Source of the DNA: Sphingobium aromaticiconvertens
Lineage (GTDB): Bacteria; Pseudomonadota; Alphaproteobacteria; Sphingomonadales; Sphingomonadaceae
Assembly: GCF_037154075.1 (NCBI RefSeq)
Contig: NZ_JBANRJ010000001.1
Location: 4,583,501-4,647,500 of the forward strand
Direction: 5' to 3'
DNA length: 64,000 nt
The notes under the pieces are model-generated. The model was not told where the DNA came from and searched no databases. It saw only the letters and a list, made by a program, of their open reading frames with translations. How positions within the stretch are numbered: position 1 is the first letter of the stretch; each line of letters begins with the position of its first letter. Shown here in pieces: positions 17,524 through 26,680 of this stretch. The translations under genes and the position numbers were made by a program.

Positions 17524-18815
17524 GACGTCTTTTCCGTTGGTTGCGCTGTCAGCTTTTCAAGCACCAGCTTGATGGTTCCGCCCTGCACGATGACCGAAAA
17601 CAGCACCACGATATAGGTTGCCGCCAGCACTACGGACCGCGCCGGGCTGTCCGGCAGGCCAAGTGCCAGCGCGATAGAAATGCCGCCCCGCAGACCGCCC
17701 CAGATAAGCGTCACCGGCGCAACCCTGCCATAGTCATGGAGGGGGCGGATCACACGCAGCGGCAATACCACAGACACCGATCGCGACAGCAGGGCGAGCG
17801 GGATCGCAGCCACGCCGAGGACAACCAGCCGCATGTCGCCCGGTATGGTCACGACCTCCAGGCCGATCAACAGGAACAGCACCGTGTTTAGGATATCGTC
17901 GATCAGATCCCAAAATTTATGGAGATAATCGCGTGTCACGTCGCTCATCGCGTGTGCGACGCCGGCATTGCCGATGATGAGACCTGCCACCGCCATTGCC
18001 ACCGGGCCGCTGACATGGAGCGGATGTGCAATCGCATAGCCGCCCATCACGACCGCAAGGCTGATCAGCACCTCGACCTTATAGTCATCGATGGAGCGCA
18101 TCATCAGGAAAGCGATCCAGCCTATCGCCAATCCCAGAGCTATACCCCCACCTGCCTCGACCGCGAAGAGCGATGCGCCATGGCTTATCGTGAGCGGCTC
18201 GCCAGATAGCGCGGCGGAGAGCAGGATCGTGAAGATGACCACGCCGACACCATCGTTGAACAGGCTTTCGCCAGCGACGGTCGCCTCCAGTGTCGGGGAC
18301 ACACTGACTTTCTTGAGGACACCCATCACAGATACCGGGTCGGTCGGACTGATGAGCGCCCCGAATATGAAGCACCAGATGGCAGGGACAGCCAGACCGA
18401 GCCAGCCCGCCAACAGCATGAAGCCGCCACCGACGAGCAATGTCGAGAGCGCCACACCAAGGGTGCTGAGGATCAGGATTGGCCAGCGTCCCCGATGCAT
18501 CTCGCGCCAGTCGACGTGCAGCGCGCCGGCAAACAGCAGGAAGGACAGCATCCCGTCCATCAGGGTCGTGTGGAAATCGATCCCGGCGATGAAGGTTACG
18601 ATGTCGTGGCTGAAATCGGAACCCGGCATGAGCCGGTCGATTCCAACCACCATCAGCGACGCAACCGCGCCCATGACGGTCAGGCCTATCGAGGATGGCA
18701 ATTTCAAAAAGCGATAGTTCAGATAGCCCAGCACCGCAGCCAGGACGATCAAGATCGCGGCAGCATCGAACGGCGTGAGCGCCAATCCGCCCCCGCTCAA
18801 GGCTGGTCTGTCCAA
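17520..18815 (-). CDS. Na+/H+ antiporter, CPA1/NhaP type
   Basis: 431-residue cation:proton antiporter with about 12 membrane helices. CPA1 hallmarks are FGALISPTDPVSVMG, GESLFNDGVGVV (paired acidic residue in the transport site) and WGGLRGGISIALALGL near the C-terminus. It exchanges Na+ (or K+) for protons across the inner membrane. There is no long cytoplasmic tail, which separates it from the NhaP2/RCK types. It overlaps the DUF2254 gene by 4 bases and forms a two-gene operon with it. Confidence 0.92.
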   Translation of the reverse strand: MDRPALSGGGLALTPFDAAAILIVLAAVLGYLNYRFLKLPSSIGLTVMGAVASLMVVGIDRLMPGSDFSHDIVTFIAGIDFHTTLMDGMLSFLLFAGALHVDWREMHRGRWPILILSTLGVALSTLLVGGGFMLLAGWLGLAVPAIWCFIFGALISPTDPVSVMGVLKKVSVSPTLEATVAGESLFNDGVGVVIFTILLSAALSGEPLTISHGASLFAVEAGGGIALGLAIGWIAFLMMRSIDDYKVEVLISLAVVMGGYAIAHPLHVSGPVAMAVAGLIIGNAGVAHAMSDVTRDYLHKFWDLIDDILNTVLFLLIGLEVVTIPGDMRLVVLGVAAIPLALLSRSVSVVLPLRVIRPLHDYGRVAPVTLIWGGLRGGISIALALGLPDSPARSVVLAATYIVVLFSVIVQGGTIKLVLEKLTAQPTEKTS

Positions 18816-18882
18816 TATGCGGGACAGGCTATCTGCTCAGAGCGTTCACCATTGCGACGCGACATGATCACCGGGTTCATCG

Positions 18883-19185
18883 TTAAAGCTGAAGCAGCGT
18901 GCCGAGGAGATGCTGTTCCATCTCGCCTTCGAGGATCGCTCCTAATTCTGGCGTCGCCGCCTTCATCGTAGGCGATTCCATATGCGCCGCCAGCGCCGCC
19001 TCATCGCGCCAGACTTCATAGGTCATGAAGCGGCCCGGACGTTTGATGTCTTCGTGCAGGCTATAGGCCCTGCACCCATCCTCCTGCCGGAATGCTTCGG
19101 TCGCGGGTATCAGCAGGTCGCGCAATGCATCCGCCTTGTCGGGTTTGCTGGTGAGGATCGCCACCACATAAAGATCGTCCGTCAT
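18883..19185 (-). CDS. Antibiotic biosynthesis monooxygenase (YgiN-like)
   Basis: 100-residue single ABM domain with the typical alternation YVVAILTSKPDKADALRDLL, REDGCRAYSLHED (here QEDGCRAY), GRFMTYEVWRDEAALAAHM and a closing amphipathic strand. Family members are small cofactor-free quinol or haem-type monooxygenases, often homodimeric. The substrate is unknown. Its start overlaps the stop of the upstream esterase gene by 4 bases, so the two are translated together and may act on a common aromatic or ester substrate, which is an inference. Confidence 0.88.
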   Translation of the reverse strand: MTDDLYVVAILTSKPDKADALRDLLIPATEAFRQEDGCRAYSLHEDIKRPGRFMTYEVWRDEAALAAHMESPTMKAATPELGAILEGEMEQHLLGTLLQL

Positions 19186-20111
19186 TCCTCGTCTCCTTCA
19201 ATCCGTGCGAGCGTTGTGCGCAGGAAACGGACACTGTCCGCAAGCACGGGCGCCTTGCCTCTGAAAGGCACGGACAGGGCCATCGCGACATTTTTATGGC
19301 TGAGCCCCGGATAATCGATATGCGCGGCCCGTCCATGCAGCTCTGTAAGACGGGCCGTCAGATTGTTTGCATTGTGCGCTTTAACCTGGACATCATCACC
19401 GGCAGAGATGAGCAGCATGGGCGCGGCGTCAGCGCGCGCGAAATGAATGGGCTGCGTCATCTGCGGATCGGGTGCGCCCTGCATGGCGTCGATCGCCCGT
19501 TTGTCGGTAAATGGATAGAAATCATATGGGCCACATAGACCCACAGCTGCCCTGATGATGCCGGGATCGACGCCCTCGGCGCGAAGCCATCGCTGGTCGA
19601 GCGTTAGCATTGCGACGGTATAGGCGCCGGCCGAATGCCCGGCCACGGCGATACGGCCAGCATCGCCGTCCAAGCCAGCGATATGGTCGCGGGTCCACCG
19701 AACCGCCTGCGCGCCATCTTCCAGAAATGCGGGGAAGCGGACCGCCGGCACCTTGCGATAGTCAGCAACGACTACGACAAAGCCCTGCTTCGCATAGGCT
19801 CGGGCTGCAAAGGCATAGGCCTCACGCGTGCCCTTCACCCAGCCACCGCCATACCAGAAGATGAGGACGGGCAGAGGCTGCTTTCCGCGCTGCGTTGCCC
19901 GCCAGACGTCCAGTCGCTGGCCGTGGGTGCCGAAGGCGATGCCCTGCCCTACCCGTTCGACGCCCAGCCCGCCGCCCATGACGCCATCCAGGATGCTGAG
20001 CAGCATCGGCGGCGACGTCAGGCTTGCGGCAACACCCAGCGCCAGCAGGATAGCGAGTGACCCGACGATAAAGGGATGGCGGCGGAGAAGCCCGCGCTTC
20101 GAAGCGGTCAC
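19182..20111 (-). CDS. Alpha/beta hydrolase, HSL/BD-FAE-like esterase
   Basis: 309-residue hydrolase with an N-terminal membrane anchor or signal (HPFIVGSLAILLALGVAASL). FWYGGGWVKG is the oxyanion-hole HGG-type motif, and GHSAGAY carries the nucleophilic Ser. ISAGDDVQVKAHNA gives the acid and GLSHKNVAMAL the catalytic His. Esterase activity on short esters is typical of this group; the natural substrate is not deducible. It overlaps the monooxygenase gene by 4 bases. Confidence 0.88.
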   Translation of the reverse strand: MTASKRGLLRRHPFIVGSLAILLALGVAASLTSPPMLLSILDGVMGGGLGVERVGQGIAFGTHGQRLDVWRATQRGKQPLPVLIFWYGGGWVKGTREAYAFAARAYAKQGFVVVVADYRKVPAVRFPAFLEDGAQAVRWTRDHIAGLDGDAGRIAVAGHSAGAYTVAMLTLDQRWLRAEGVDPGIIRAAVGLCGPYDFYPFTDKRAIDAMQGAPDPQMTQPIHFARADAAPMLLISAGDDVQVKAHNANNLTARLTELHGRAAHIDYPGLSHKNVAMALSVPFRGKAPVLADSVRFLRTTLARIEGDEE

Positions 20112-20285
20112 GTCTTTCCCGCACCGATGTCCAGGCTTGCCAGGATAACGGTTGTAACTTTCATCATGCCCACCTCCTTCAGAACAAGACCGGATTTCCG
20201 ACAGAAACGCACAGGAGATCGCGTAGGATCATGACGCTCAAGAAAATATCTCGAGGCGGGTTGGGTAATGGGACGCGACGATAGC

Positions 20286-21095
20286 CTAGCGATCCATCTG
20301 GTTTGTGACTGCCAGCCGGAAGCTCTGACCGGCCGGCGGAGCCGCGATAGCTGTTATCCCTTGTTGCTTGAGCAAAGCGGCAATGGCCAGCGCCCGACGC
20401 TGGGAAAGAACCGGCTTTTCCGGCATTTCGGACTGGAAACCAGGCACAGTCAGTTGGGGACTATTCCAGCGCCTGGCAGCCCAGGCAGACAGCAGCACAG
20501 CCTCACGGGCCGGCGCATCCAGCGTGTCGATATTGTCCGCAAAGCTGATGACCGGTAGCTGCGAGATCGGAGGCACGAGGGCGACTTGCCACCCCTCGAT
20601 GGAATTCGCGGTACGCCGTTCTAGGGCACCATAGGTCGCAAGCTCCGCGCCTGGCAAAATGGCGGCGGTCGCCGTCACCCGCTGATGATCGCGGTCGATG
20701 GTTACCGCATCGGGCGCGACTCCGGCCGCGAGCGCCACCAGGCCAGCCACGCCATTCGCCTTGCCGATATCTCTTGCTACGGCATCATTGGCCTGTCGCA
20801 ATTCGGCGCGCTGCGCTTCAACCGCGCCGGCCCCGGGATCGAGCAGAACCTGGTCGACCCGCAGCGCCACGGGGCGGCCGAGACGATCGCTGAGATCGGT
20901 CTGAAGCAGCGCATTGCTCTCCGCGCGCGATCGCGGCGCGATCACAACTGTGCGCACGGCCAATGGTGTCCGGTCGAAATCGACGTCCAACTGCGTGACC
21001 CTTGCCTCAGCGCCGAAGCGACCGGAGAGAAAGGAGCGGATCTGGCTGACCGCCACCGCTTCGCTGGCGATGTGACTGAGCGATATGGCGAGGGG
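20286..21095 (-). pseudogene. DUF389 membrane protein, 3' remnant cut by the IS
   Basis: An open frame on the minus strand enters from the IS end at 21095 and runs about 270 codons to 20286. It resembles the C-terminal half of alphaproteobacterial DUF389 (TIGR00341) proteins: a last hydrophobic stretch (TPLAISLSHIASEAVAVSQI), then a soluble tail with VTQLDVDFDRTPLAVRTVV and an OmpA-like end (RRALAIAALLKQQGI). The N-terminal membrane domain is missing and is not found on the other side of the IS. A GTG at 21056 could still start a 256-residue protein, but the gene is clearly truncated. The family assignment comes from memory of similar proteins. Confidence 0.6.
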
Positions 21096-21169
21096 TGTCC
21101 GTCGTCAGAACATTTGGCACACGTCGCGTCGTAAATTAGCGGAGTGCGGGCCTCGTCTTGGGGTTGATG

Positions 21170-22150
21170 TTAAGCGGCGAGCCTGCGGTGTTGCAAGCGC
21201 CGATATTCGATGGTCTTTCGCTTGATCCTTTCGCGCTGTTTGATGATGGCGGGAGCCCTGCCGAGGTAGGCGTCGGCGGGCGTCACGTTGTTCAGGCTCT
21301 CGTGGTAACGCTGGTTGTTGTAATGCTCGACGAAGGCCTCGATCTGGGCCTCAAGGTCGCCGGGCAGGAAGTAGTTTTCCAGCAGGATGCGGTTTTTCAG
21401 GGTTTGGTGCCAGCGCTCGATCTTGCCTTGGGTCTGGGGGTGCATCGGAGCGCCGCGTACATGGCTCATCTTCTGGGCATCGATGTATTCCGCCAGTTCG
21501 CCCGCGATGTAGCTGGGGCCGTTATCGCTGAGCAGCCTGGGCTTGTGCAGCACGGTGGCGCTGTCGCAGCCGGAAGCCTTAAGGGCCAGGTCCAGCGTGT
21601 CGGTGACATCCTCGGCGCGCATGTTGGTGCACAGTTTCCAGGCGATAATGTAGCGCGAGAAGTCGTCGAGCACGGTCGACAGGTACATCCAGCCCCACCC
21701 GATGATCTTGAAGTAGGTAAAATCGGTCTGCCACATCTCGTTCGGACGCGTGGTCTGGGTATGGAAGCGATCGGCGGCCTTGATCACCACATAGGCCGGA
21801 CTGGTAATCAGATCGTGGGCCTTCAACAGGCGGTAAACGGTGGCCTCCGACACGAAGTAGCGCTTCTCGTCGGTGAAGCGCACCGCCAGTTCGCGCGGTG
21901 ACAGCTCGCTGTAATCCAGCGCCATCTCGACGATCTGGCCCTGGATATCGTCGCCGATGCGGTTCCACACCCGACTCGGCGCCGATGGCCGATCTTCCAG
22001 CGCCTCCGGCCCGCCTTCGACGAAGCGATCGTACCAGCGGTAGAACGTCCGGCGGGGGATGCCGAGTTTGTCCAGCGTGTGCTTGGCGGGCAGGTGCGAC
22101 TGCTCGACGATCCGGATGATCTCGAGCTTTTCGGATGCGGGATACCTCAT
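21170..22150 (-). CDS. IS3-family transposase OrfB (copy 1)
   Basis: 326-residue catalytic subunit. An N-terminal HTH (HTLDKLGIPRRTFYRWYDRF) precedes an rve integrase core with DDE residues in WQTDFTYFKI, LLSDNGPSYI and GKIERWHQTLK, and the typical ending YHESLNNVTPADAYLGR. The start overlaps the orfA stop (ATGA), so translation here depends on coupling rather than the long overlap and -1 frameshift seen in many IS3 members. Confidence 0.95.
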   Translation of the reverse strand: MRYPASEKLEIIRIVEQSHLPAKHTLDKLGIPRRTFYRWYDRFVEGGPEALEDRPSAPSRVWNRIGDDIQGQIVEMALDYSELSPRELAVRFTDEKRYFVSEATVYRLLKAHDLITSPAYVVIKAADRFHTQTTRPNEMWQTDFTYFKIIGWGWMYLSTVLDDFSRYIIAWKLCTNMRAEDVTDTLDLALKASGCDSATVLHKPRLLSDNGPSYIAGELAEYIDAQKMSHVRGAPMHPQTQGKIERWHQTLKNRILLENYFLPGDLEAQIEAFVEHYNNQRYHESLNNVTPADAYLGRAPAIIKQRERIKRKTIEYRRLQHRRLAA

Positions 22151-22533
22151 TCGTCGTCGCCCCCATCCGCGATCATGCTTTTTTTAAGCAGGCGGTTTTC
22201 CAGCGTCAGGTCGGCCACGCATTCCTTCAGGGCACGGGCCTCGCGGCGCAGATCCTGCACCTCGCCAGTGGTCGCAGCACGGGCGGTGTCACCGGCCAGG
22301 CGCCGCTTGCCCGCTTCCATGAACTCCTTCGACCAGGTGTAATACAGGCTTTGGGCAATGCCTTCCTTGCGGCACAACTCGGCGATGCTGTCCTCGCCGC
22401 GCAGACCGTCCAGCACAATACGGATCTTGTCTTCGGCTGAGAAATGGCGCCGGGTCTGCCGCCGGATATCCTTCACAACACGCTCAGCAGGGGCCTTTGT
22501 CGGCGAATTTTTCAAGGAGGGTTTGGGCTTCAT
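22147..22533 (-). CDS. IS3-family transposase OrfA (copy 1)
   Basis: 128-residue DNA-binding subunit. It has an HTH region (FSAEDKIRIVLDGLRGEDSI, then LCRKEGIAQSLYYTWSKEF) and a C-terminal leucine-zipper-like coiled coil (LRREARALKECVADLTLENR) for multimerisation. It pairs with OrfB through a 4-base overlap. Confidence 0.95.
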   Translation of the reverse strand: MKPKPSLKNSPTKAPAERVVKDIRRQTRRHFSAEDKIRIVLDGLRGEDSIAELCRKEGIAQSLYYTWSKEFMEAGKRRLAGDTARAATTGEVQDLRREARALKECVADLTLENRLLKKSMIADGGDDE

Positions 22534-22618
22534 CTTCGTTCCTTCGTCACTACGACGAAGCCCAAACCCTCCTTAATTTACAACCTCAAATCTGTGCCAT
22601 TGGTGCTGACGGCGGACA

Positions 22619-23366
22619 ATGTGCAGCATTAGAACAAATGAAGAACGTAAGGGCAAGGCCATATCGATACGCTGCATCGCAGGGTCGCGCCCTGTCCATC
22701 CGGCATGATCCTGTACCATCTCGGAAGATGGTTCGAAATGGCGTAGCGCGGGCGATCTTGCGATAGCGAAGACCAGTTACGCAAAACCAGGCGCATTGCG
22801 ACGATCCGAAGCGAAATGGCAGCGGGCACTGCATGCATGCAGCATTTGCGTGGAGATACGCCGGACAGCGCCGAACCGGCGCGCTCGCTGTGCCATGTGG
22901 ATGGCGGGATCGGCGTCGGTTTGCACGCTATGACCTGGGGCGAATGCACGCTCGCGCAGCCGAACACGGCACGCTGGAGCGGCAGCCAGGCATGTCGCTC
23001 CCACTTCTATACGCACCGAGCCGGGCGGTTTGGACGCCTGCATCGATCTCGTGGCCGCCTTCGTGGTTCGGGTCGAGATGCCTCCCTCGCAATTTCCTGC
23101 GCCTCCTGTCCTCATCCGCTGCTGCGGCCTGCGTTCGATGGGCTGTCTGACCGGAACCGGCTTCGCCTCGACCGGCGGAACGCAACCGGCAGGGCGGGAC
23201 TATTTTCCGCCGCCGACACGTCGGCTTTGCATCGCGAGGCAAAATAGCCCCGCCCGGCCGGTCCTCCGCTATGCTGCGGCCTTTCAGGTGCGCCGCCGGT
23301 CGCCCCGGTCCTGTCATTCCCATCGAGACCGCGACAGGCGCGGGTTCGAAAACAGGAGTATCTGAC
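22619..23366. other. Gene-poor stretch between IS copy 1 and DUF736
   Basis: About 750 bases with no convincing gene. Open frames of 100-180 codons exist on both strands (for example 22816-23247 and 23112-23852), but their translations are rich in Arg, Ala and Cys with no family pattern, as expected for antisense or intergenic high-GC DNA. This could be the decayed left end of the conjugative element. No att site or tRNA fragment was recognised. Confidence 0.5.
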
Positions 23367-23663
23367 ATGGCCATCATCGGCACCTTCACCAAGACCACGG
23401 ACGGTTTCGCAGGCACGATCAAGACGCTGACCCTCAACGTCAAAACCACCTTCCGCCCCAGCGTGAAGGAGAATGACAAGGCGCCCGACTTCCGGCTGTT
23501 CCAGGGTGCCGCCGAATTCGGCGCGGCATGGGCGAAGACATCGGCCGCCGGCTCGGACTATATGAGCTGCAAGCTGGACGATCCGAGCTTTCCCGCCCCG
23601 ATCTACGCGAGCCTCGTCGCAGCCGAGGACGGCGAGACCTACAATCTCATCTGGTCGCGCTGA
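23367..23663 (+). CDS. DUF736 family protein
   Basis: 98-residue DUF736 protein with the usual opening MAIIGTFTKTTDGFAGTIKTL, then KAPDFRLFQGAAEFGAAW and a C-terminal IYASLVAAEDGETYNLIWSR. The family consists of short beta-rich proteins carried by conjugative elements of Alpha- and Gammaproteobacteria; the role is unknown. The ATG at 23367 was chosen because the conserved family sequence begins there; the frame is open further upstream. It is the first clear gene of the conjugative backbone. Confidence 0.92.
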   Translation: MAIIGTFTKTTDGFAGTIKTLTLNVKTTFRPSVKENDKAPDFRLFQGAAEFGAAWAKTSAAGSDYMSCKLDDPSFPAPIYASLVAAEDGETYNLIWSR

Positions 23664-23815
23664 GCAGCTCCGGCACCCCGCAAATGCGGGGTGCCGTTCG
23701 CGTCTCGACGGCCAGGCTTGTCCATGAACGGGGATAGCGTCATCTCGATATCGGGCCTTCCGCCCATCTGCCACACCGCCAGTCTGGCCGTCGCGAAAGG
23801 AGCGATGCGCGAAGG

Positions 23816-24545
23816 ATGGCGAAGGCCGCAGACACCGCCTGGAACGATGCATCGCTCGACCGCTGCGACTATGCGCAGCTCTTTCTCGCGCGCTCGCCCG
23901 CCTACCGGCGCGGCTACGCGGCTCTCAAGACAGCGACCCGACAGGGACAGGAGGACTTTGCCCGGTTATGGGGCCTGCGCTTTCCCCTTCGATCCCGATA
24001 GAGCGCCAAGCCTGGCCCCCGCTTACTGGTTGCCGTCTGCCACCGGGGCCGTCGTCATCATCGACGCAGACACCGGTTTTTCGCTCCCGAGCCTCTCTGC
24101 CGGACGGCCTTTTTGCCGATCGGCCCCGGATGGCCGGCATATCGTGGCGCGCACCGGGCACCAGACCTATCGCCTGTGGATCCGCAGGCGCGCCACCCGA
24201 TCCCCGCCCGCTTTTCATCTCCCACTCGATACTGCGTTCGAAGCGCGTCTAACGGCGACACGCCAAGCGCAGCCCTGGCTTGCAGGCGGCGATGAGATCG
24301 GCGCGTCCGACCCGCCGCTCTCGTCCTTTCAGGCCGCCCGCCTTACGCTCCTCCTGGCCCTGCTCGACGCCAGGGCGGCGGGCGCCTCGCTGCGTGAGCT
24401 TTCCCGCCTCGCCTATCCCGCCCTGCCTCCGCTATCGGCAGCGGAATTCAAGACGTCGAGCGAACGCCGCGGCACGCATCGGCTGGTCATGGAAGCCCAG
24501 CGCCTGCGCGACGGCGGCTATCGCGATCTCCTCGCCGTCGGCTGA
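23816..24545 (+). pseudogene. DUF2285 / DUF6499 regulator, frameshifted
   Basis: Gene for a conjugative-element regulator with DUF6499 at the N-terminus (DYAQLFLARSPAYRRGYAAL) and DUF2285 at the C-terminus (AARLTLLLALLDARAAGASL, then RRGTHRLVMEAQRLRDGGYR). The first frame runs WGLRFP and then hits a stop at 23999-24001; the rest continues one frame over as FDPDRAPSLAPAYWLPSATG. Removing one C from the CCCC run at 23984-23987 restores WGLRFPFDPDRAP. This may be real inactivation, slippage or a sequencing error in a C run. Its HTH-like C-terminal part suggests control of excision or transfer genes. Confidence 0.75.
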
Positions 24546-24701
24546 ACCAGCCTCATTCCATGCGGATCGCCCAGCTCGCGCGGGGTGACAATTTCTAAGC
24601 CCGCATTTCACCACTCCGGCCCCTGCGACGGGCTGCGCCATTCTGGTCGGCGACACCCCATGGCTGGCCAGCGCGCCGGTCCTCGAAGCTGGAGACCCGA
24701 C

Positions 24702-24971
24702 ATGGAAAGCGAGCTTGCGGTCGTTGCGCCGCGCTATCTCAGGACGCCCGACGCCGCCCTTCATCTTGGCCTGTCGCCGCGCACGCTCGAAAAGCACCGT
24801 TGCTTCGGCACCGGCCCTGTCTTTCGCAAACTGGGCGGTCGCATCGTCTACGCGCTGGTCGATCTCGATGCCTGGGCCGCGATCGGCACCCGCCGGTCGA
24901 CGTCGGACCCGGGGCATGGCACCGTCTATCCGGCAAAGCGGCGCGACGGCAGCGCCCCGGTCCGGCGCTGA
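24702..24971 (+). CDS. AlpA/MerR-like helix-turn-helix protein
   Basis: 89-residue DNA-binding protein with RTPDAALHLGLSPRTLEKHR as the HTH, followed by the wing GTGPVFRKLGGRIVYALVDLDAW, the standard pattern of excisionase/AlpA-like HTH_17 proteins in these elements. It lies 5 bases before repA on the same strand. The ATG at 24702 begins the recognisable sequence; an earlier in-frame ATG at 24585 adds unlikely residues. A role in excision or in controlling repA is inferred from position. Confidence 0.82.
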   Translation: MESELAVVAPRYLRTPDAALHLGLSPRTLEKHRCFGTGPVFRKLGGRIVYALVDLDAWAAIGTRRSTSDPGHGTVYPAKRRDGSAPVRR

Positions 24972-24975
24972 CGCT

Positions 24976-25839
24976 ATGGCGACCGCGACCGACAGACAGT
25001 TGGATCTGTTTCGCGCGGTGCGGGGCGATATCGCTCCGCGCGACGCCCAGGATCTCATGTCCTGGCCTTTCTTCAGCCTCGCCAAGAGCAAGAGGGTCGC
25101 GCCGATCCGTTTCCGCATGGGCGAGGTCTGGATCGAGGTCGAAGCCACGCACGAACATGGCATGGCGACGATCTGGGACGCCGACATATTGATCTGGGCG
25201 GCCAGTCAAATCGTCGAAGCCCGCGACGCGGGCCGCGGAACGTCCCGGCTGATGCAGGCCAAACCGCACGAACTGCTCCGCTTCATCGGGCGGGGAACCG
25301 GCGGGGACCATTATGACCGGCTCAAGGCGGCGCTCGACCGGCTGCAATCGACCACGGTCGCGACATCGATCCGGCAACCCAGCGAACGTCGGCGACACCG
25401 ATTCTCCTGGATCAACGAATGGAAGGAGCATCTGGACGGTCAGGGCCGTGCGCGCGGCATCGAACTCATTCTGCCCGACTGGTTCTATGCGGGCATCCTC
25501 GATCGCGCGCTGATCCTCACCATCGACCGCTCCTATTTCGCGCTGACCGGCGGCATGGAGCGCTGGCTCTATCGCCTCGTGCGCAAGCATGGCGGCCGCC
25601 AGGTCAATGGCTGGAGCTTCGAGGTCGGCCATCTTCATCTCAAGTCCGGCATGCTCATTCCCCGCAAGCGCTTCGCCTTCAAACTGAGGGCGATCGTAAG
25701 CGCCCAATCGCTTCCGGGCTATGTGCTGTCGCTCCAGACCGTGGCGGGCAAGGACATGCTGCTTTTCCAGCCTCTTCCCGACGATCCCTTCGATCGGGCG
25801 CTTCGGCGCGTGCGCCATGGCCGGGGAGAAAAACGATGA
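24976..25839 (+). CDS. repA: Replication initiator RepA (RPA family)
   Basis: 287-residue replication initiator protein A. Typical blocks are RQLDLFRAVRGDIAPRDAQD, SWPFFSLAKSKRVAPIRF, VWIEVEATHEHGMATIWDAD, the winged-helix part AALDRLQSTTVATSIRQ and RFSWINEWKEH, and GGMERWLYRLVRKHGGRQ. It binds iterons to open an origin, and three 17-base repeats begin 6 bases after its stop. It precedes parA, forming a rep-par module. In integrated elements such RepA supports a transient plasmid stage; which one applies here is not visible. Confidence 0.92.
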   Translation: MATATDRQLDLFRAVRGDIAPRDAQDLMSWPFFSLAKSKRVAPIRFRMGEVWIEVEATHEHGMATIWDADILIWAASQIVEARDAGRGTSRLMQAKPHELLRFIGRGTGGDHYDRLKAALDRLQSTTVATSIRQPSERRRHRFSWINEWKEHLDGQGRARGIELILPDWFYAGILDRALILTIDRSYFALTGGMERWLYRLVRKHGGRQVNGWSFEVGHLHLKSGMLIPRKRFAFKLRAIVSAQSLPGYVLSLQTVAGKDMLLFQPLPDDPFDRALRRVRHGRGEKR

Positions 25840-25845
25840 GAAAAG

Positions 25846-25909
25846 CCGGCCTATCGGGAACCCCTCAATCCGGCCGATCGGGAACCGCAAACCCGGCCGA
25901 TCGGGAACC
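25846..25909. repeat. Three iterons after repA (candidate oriV)
   Basis: Direct repeats of CCGGCCKATCGGGAACC at 25846-25862, 25870-25886 and 25893-25909. Copies 2 and 3 are identical and copy 1 differs by one base (CTATC for CGATC). Spacing is 24 and 23 bases, roughly two helical turns. They lie between the repA stop and parA and are followed by an AT-rich stretch (about 25953-25990, containing TTAACAATGCTAATAG and ATATTTTCTAA), the usual layout of an iteron-type replication origin. Confidence 0.7.
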
Positions 25910-26041
25910 GTTTTGCCCCGCAACGCCGCAGTTTCGCGACGATTCCTGGCCCCTTAACAATGCTAATAGAGAATCCTACGGATATTTTCTAACCCGCAGG
26001 CGAACGCGGCAAGGCGCGCGCACTCGCGGCGGAGCGGCGCG

Positions 26042-26680
26042 ATGATCCTCGCGCTGGTCAATCAGAAGGGCGGCGCAGGCAAGACGACGCTTGCTTTGCA
26101 TCTTGCCGGACAATGGGCGCGGCAGGGTATGCGCATCTGCCTGATCGACGCCGATCCGCAGGGGTCCGCCCTCGACTGGGCGGAGCAGCGGGCAGCCGAG
26201 GGCCATCAACGTCTGTTCGGTGTCATCGGCCTGTCGCGCGAGACCTTGCATATCGAGGCGCGCGAACAGGCTGCCAGCGTCGATCATGTCATCATCGACG
26301 GCCCACCCCGCGTCGCAGCGCTGATGCGCTCGGCGCTGATCGCGGCGGATCTCGCGCTCATCCCGGTGCAGCCTTCGGCGCTCGACGGCTGGGCCTCTGC
26401 GGAAATCGTATCGCTCGTCGCCGAGGCGCGCGGCTTCCATCCGAGCCTGGACGCGCGCTTCGTCCTCAATCGCTGCGATCCCCGCACGCTGATCGCGCGG
26501 CGTGCCCGCGCGGCTCTGGCGGATCGGCAGCCCGCGCCGCTCACCACCGGGATCGCCCAACGTGTCCTCTTTGCGCAGGTGATGGCGCAGGGGAGTCTTG
26601 CCAGCGAAGCCGATCCCGGCGGCCCGGCAGCGTGCGATATCGCCCGGCTGGCCGCCGAGATCATGGCGATCACGCGATGA
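26042..26680 (+). CDS. parA: Partition ATPase ParA
   Basis: 212-residue ParA/MinD-type ATPase with the deviant Walker A motif KGGAGKTTLALHLA near residue 10, CLIDADPQGSALDW (Walker A') and DHVIIDGPPR (Walker B). It lacks an N-terminal HTH, as in small type Ib ParA proteins, so autoregulation would be done by a partner. The next gene overlaps by 4 bases and is a likely partner. It stabilises the plasmid or excised form of the element. Confidence 0.93.
   Translation: MILALVNQKGGAGKTTLALHLAGQWARQGMRICLIDADPQGSALDWAEQRAAEGHQRLFGVIGLSRETLHIEAREQAASVDHVIIDGPPRVAALMRSALIAADLALIPVQPSALDGWASAEIVSLVAEARGFHPSLDARFVLNRCDPRTLIARRARAALADRQPAPLTTGIAQRVLFAQVMAQGSLASEADPGGPAACDIARLAAEIMAITR

Larger units (their letters stand above)
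21096..22618 (-). mobile_element. IS3-family insertion sequence, copy 1
   Basis: 1523-base element with imperfect terminal inverted repeats of about 25 bases (20 matching), beginning TGTCCGTCGTCAGAAC at 21096 and TGTCCGCCGTCAGCAC on the other strand from 22618. It encodes orfA and orfB with a DDE catalytic triad. A second copy of the same length and with identical proteins lies in opposite orientation at 47558-49080. No target duplication flanks this copy (GAGGGG on the left, ATGTGC on the right). The left side is a truncated DUF389 gene and the right side begins the conjugative element, so this copy probably marks a rearrangement or deletion junction. Confidence 0.93.

Noticed and set aside
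16684..17616. 310-codon frame opposite DUF2254
   Set aside because: His/Asp/Arg-rich shadow of the real minus-strand gene.
21158..21901. 247-codon frame antisense to the transposase (also 48275-49018)
   Set aside because: It is a shadow of orfB on the other strand and repeats with each IS copy; no family features.
24739..25923. 394-codon minus-strand frame across repA
   Set aside because: Antisense shadow; RepA on the plus strand has clear family motifs and the iterons lie behind it.
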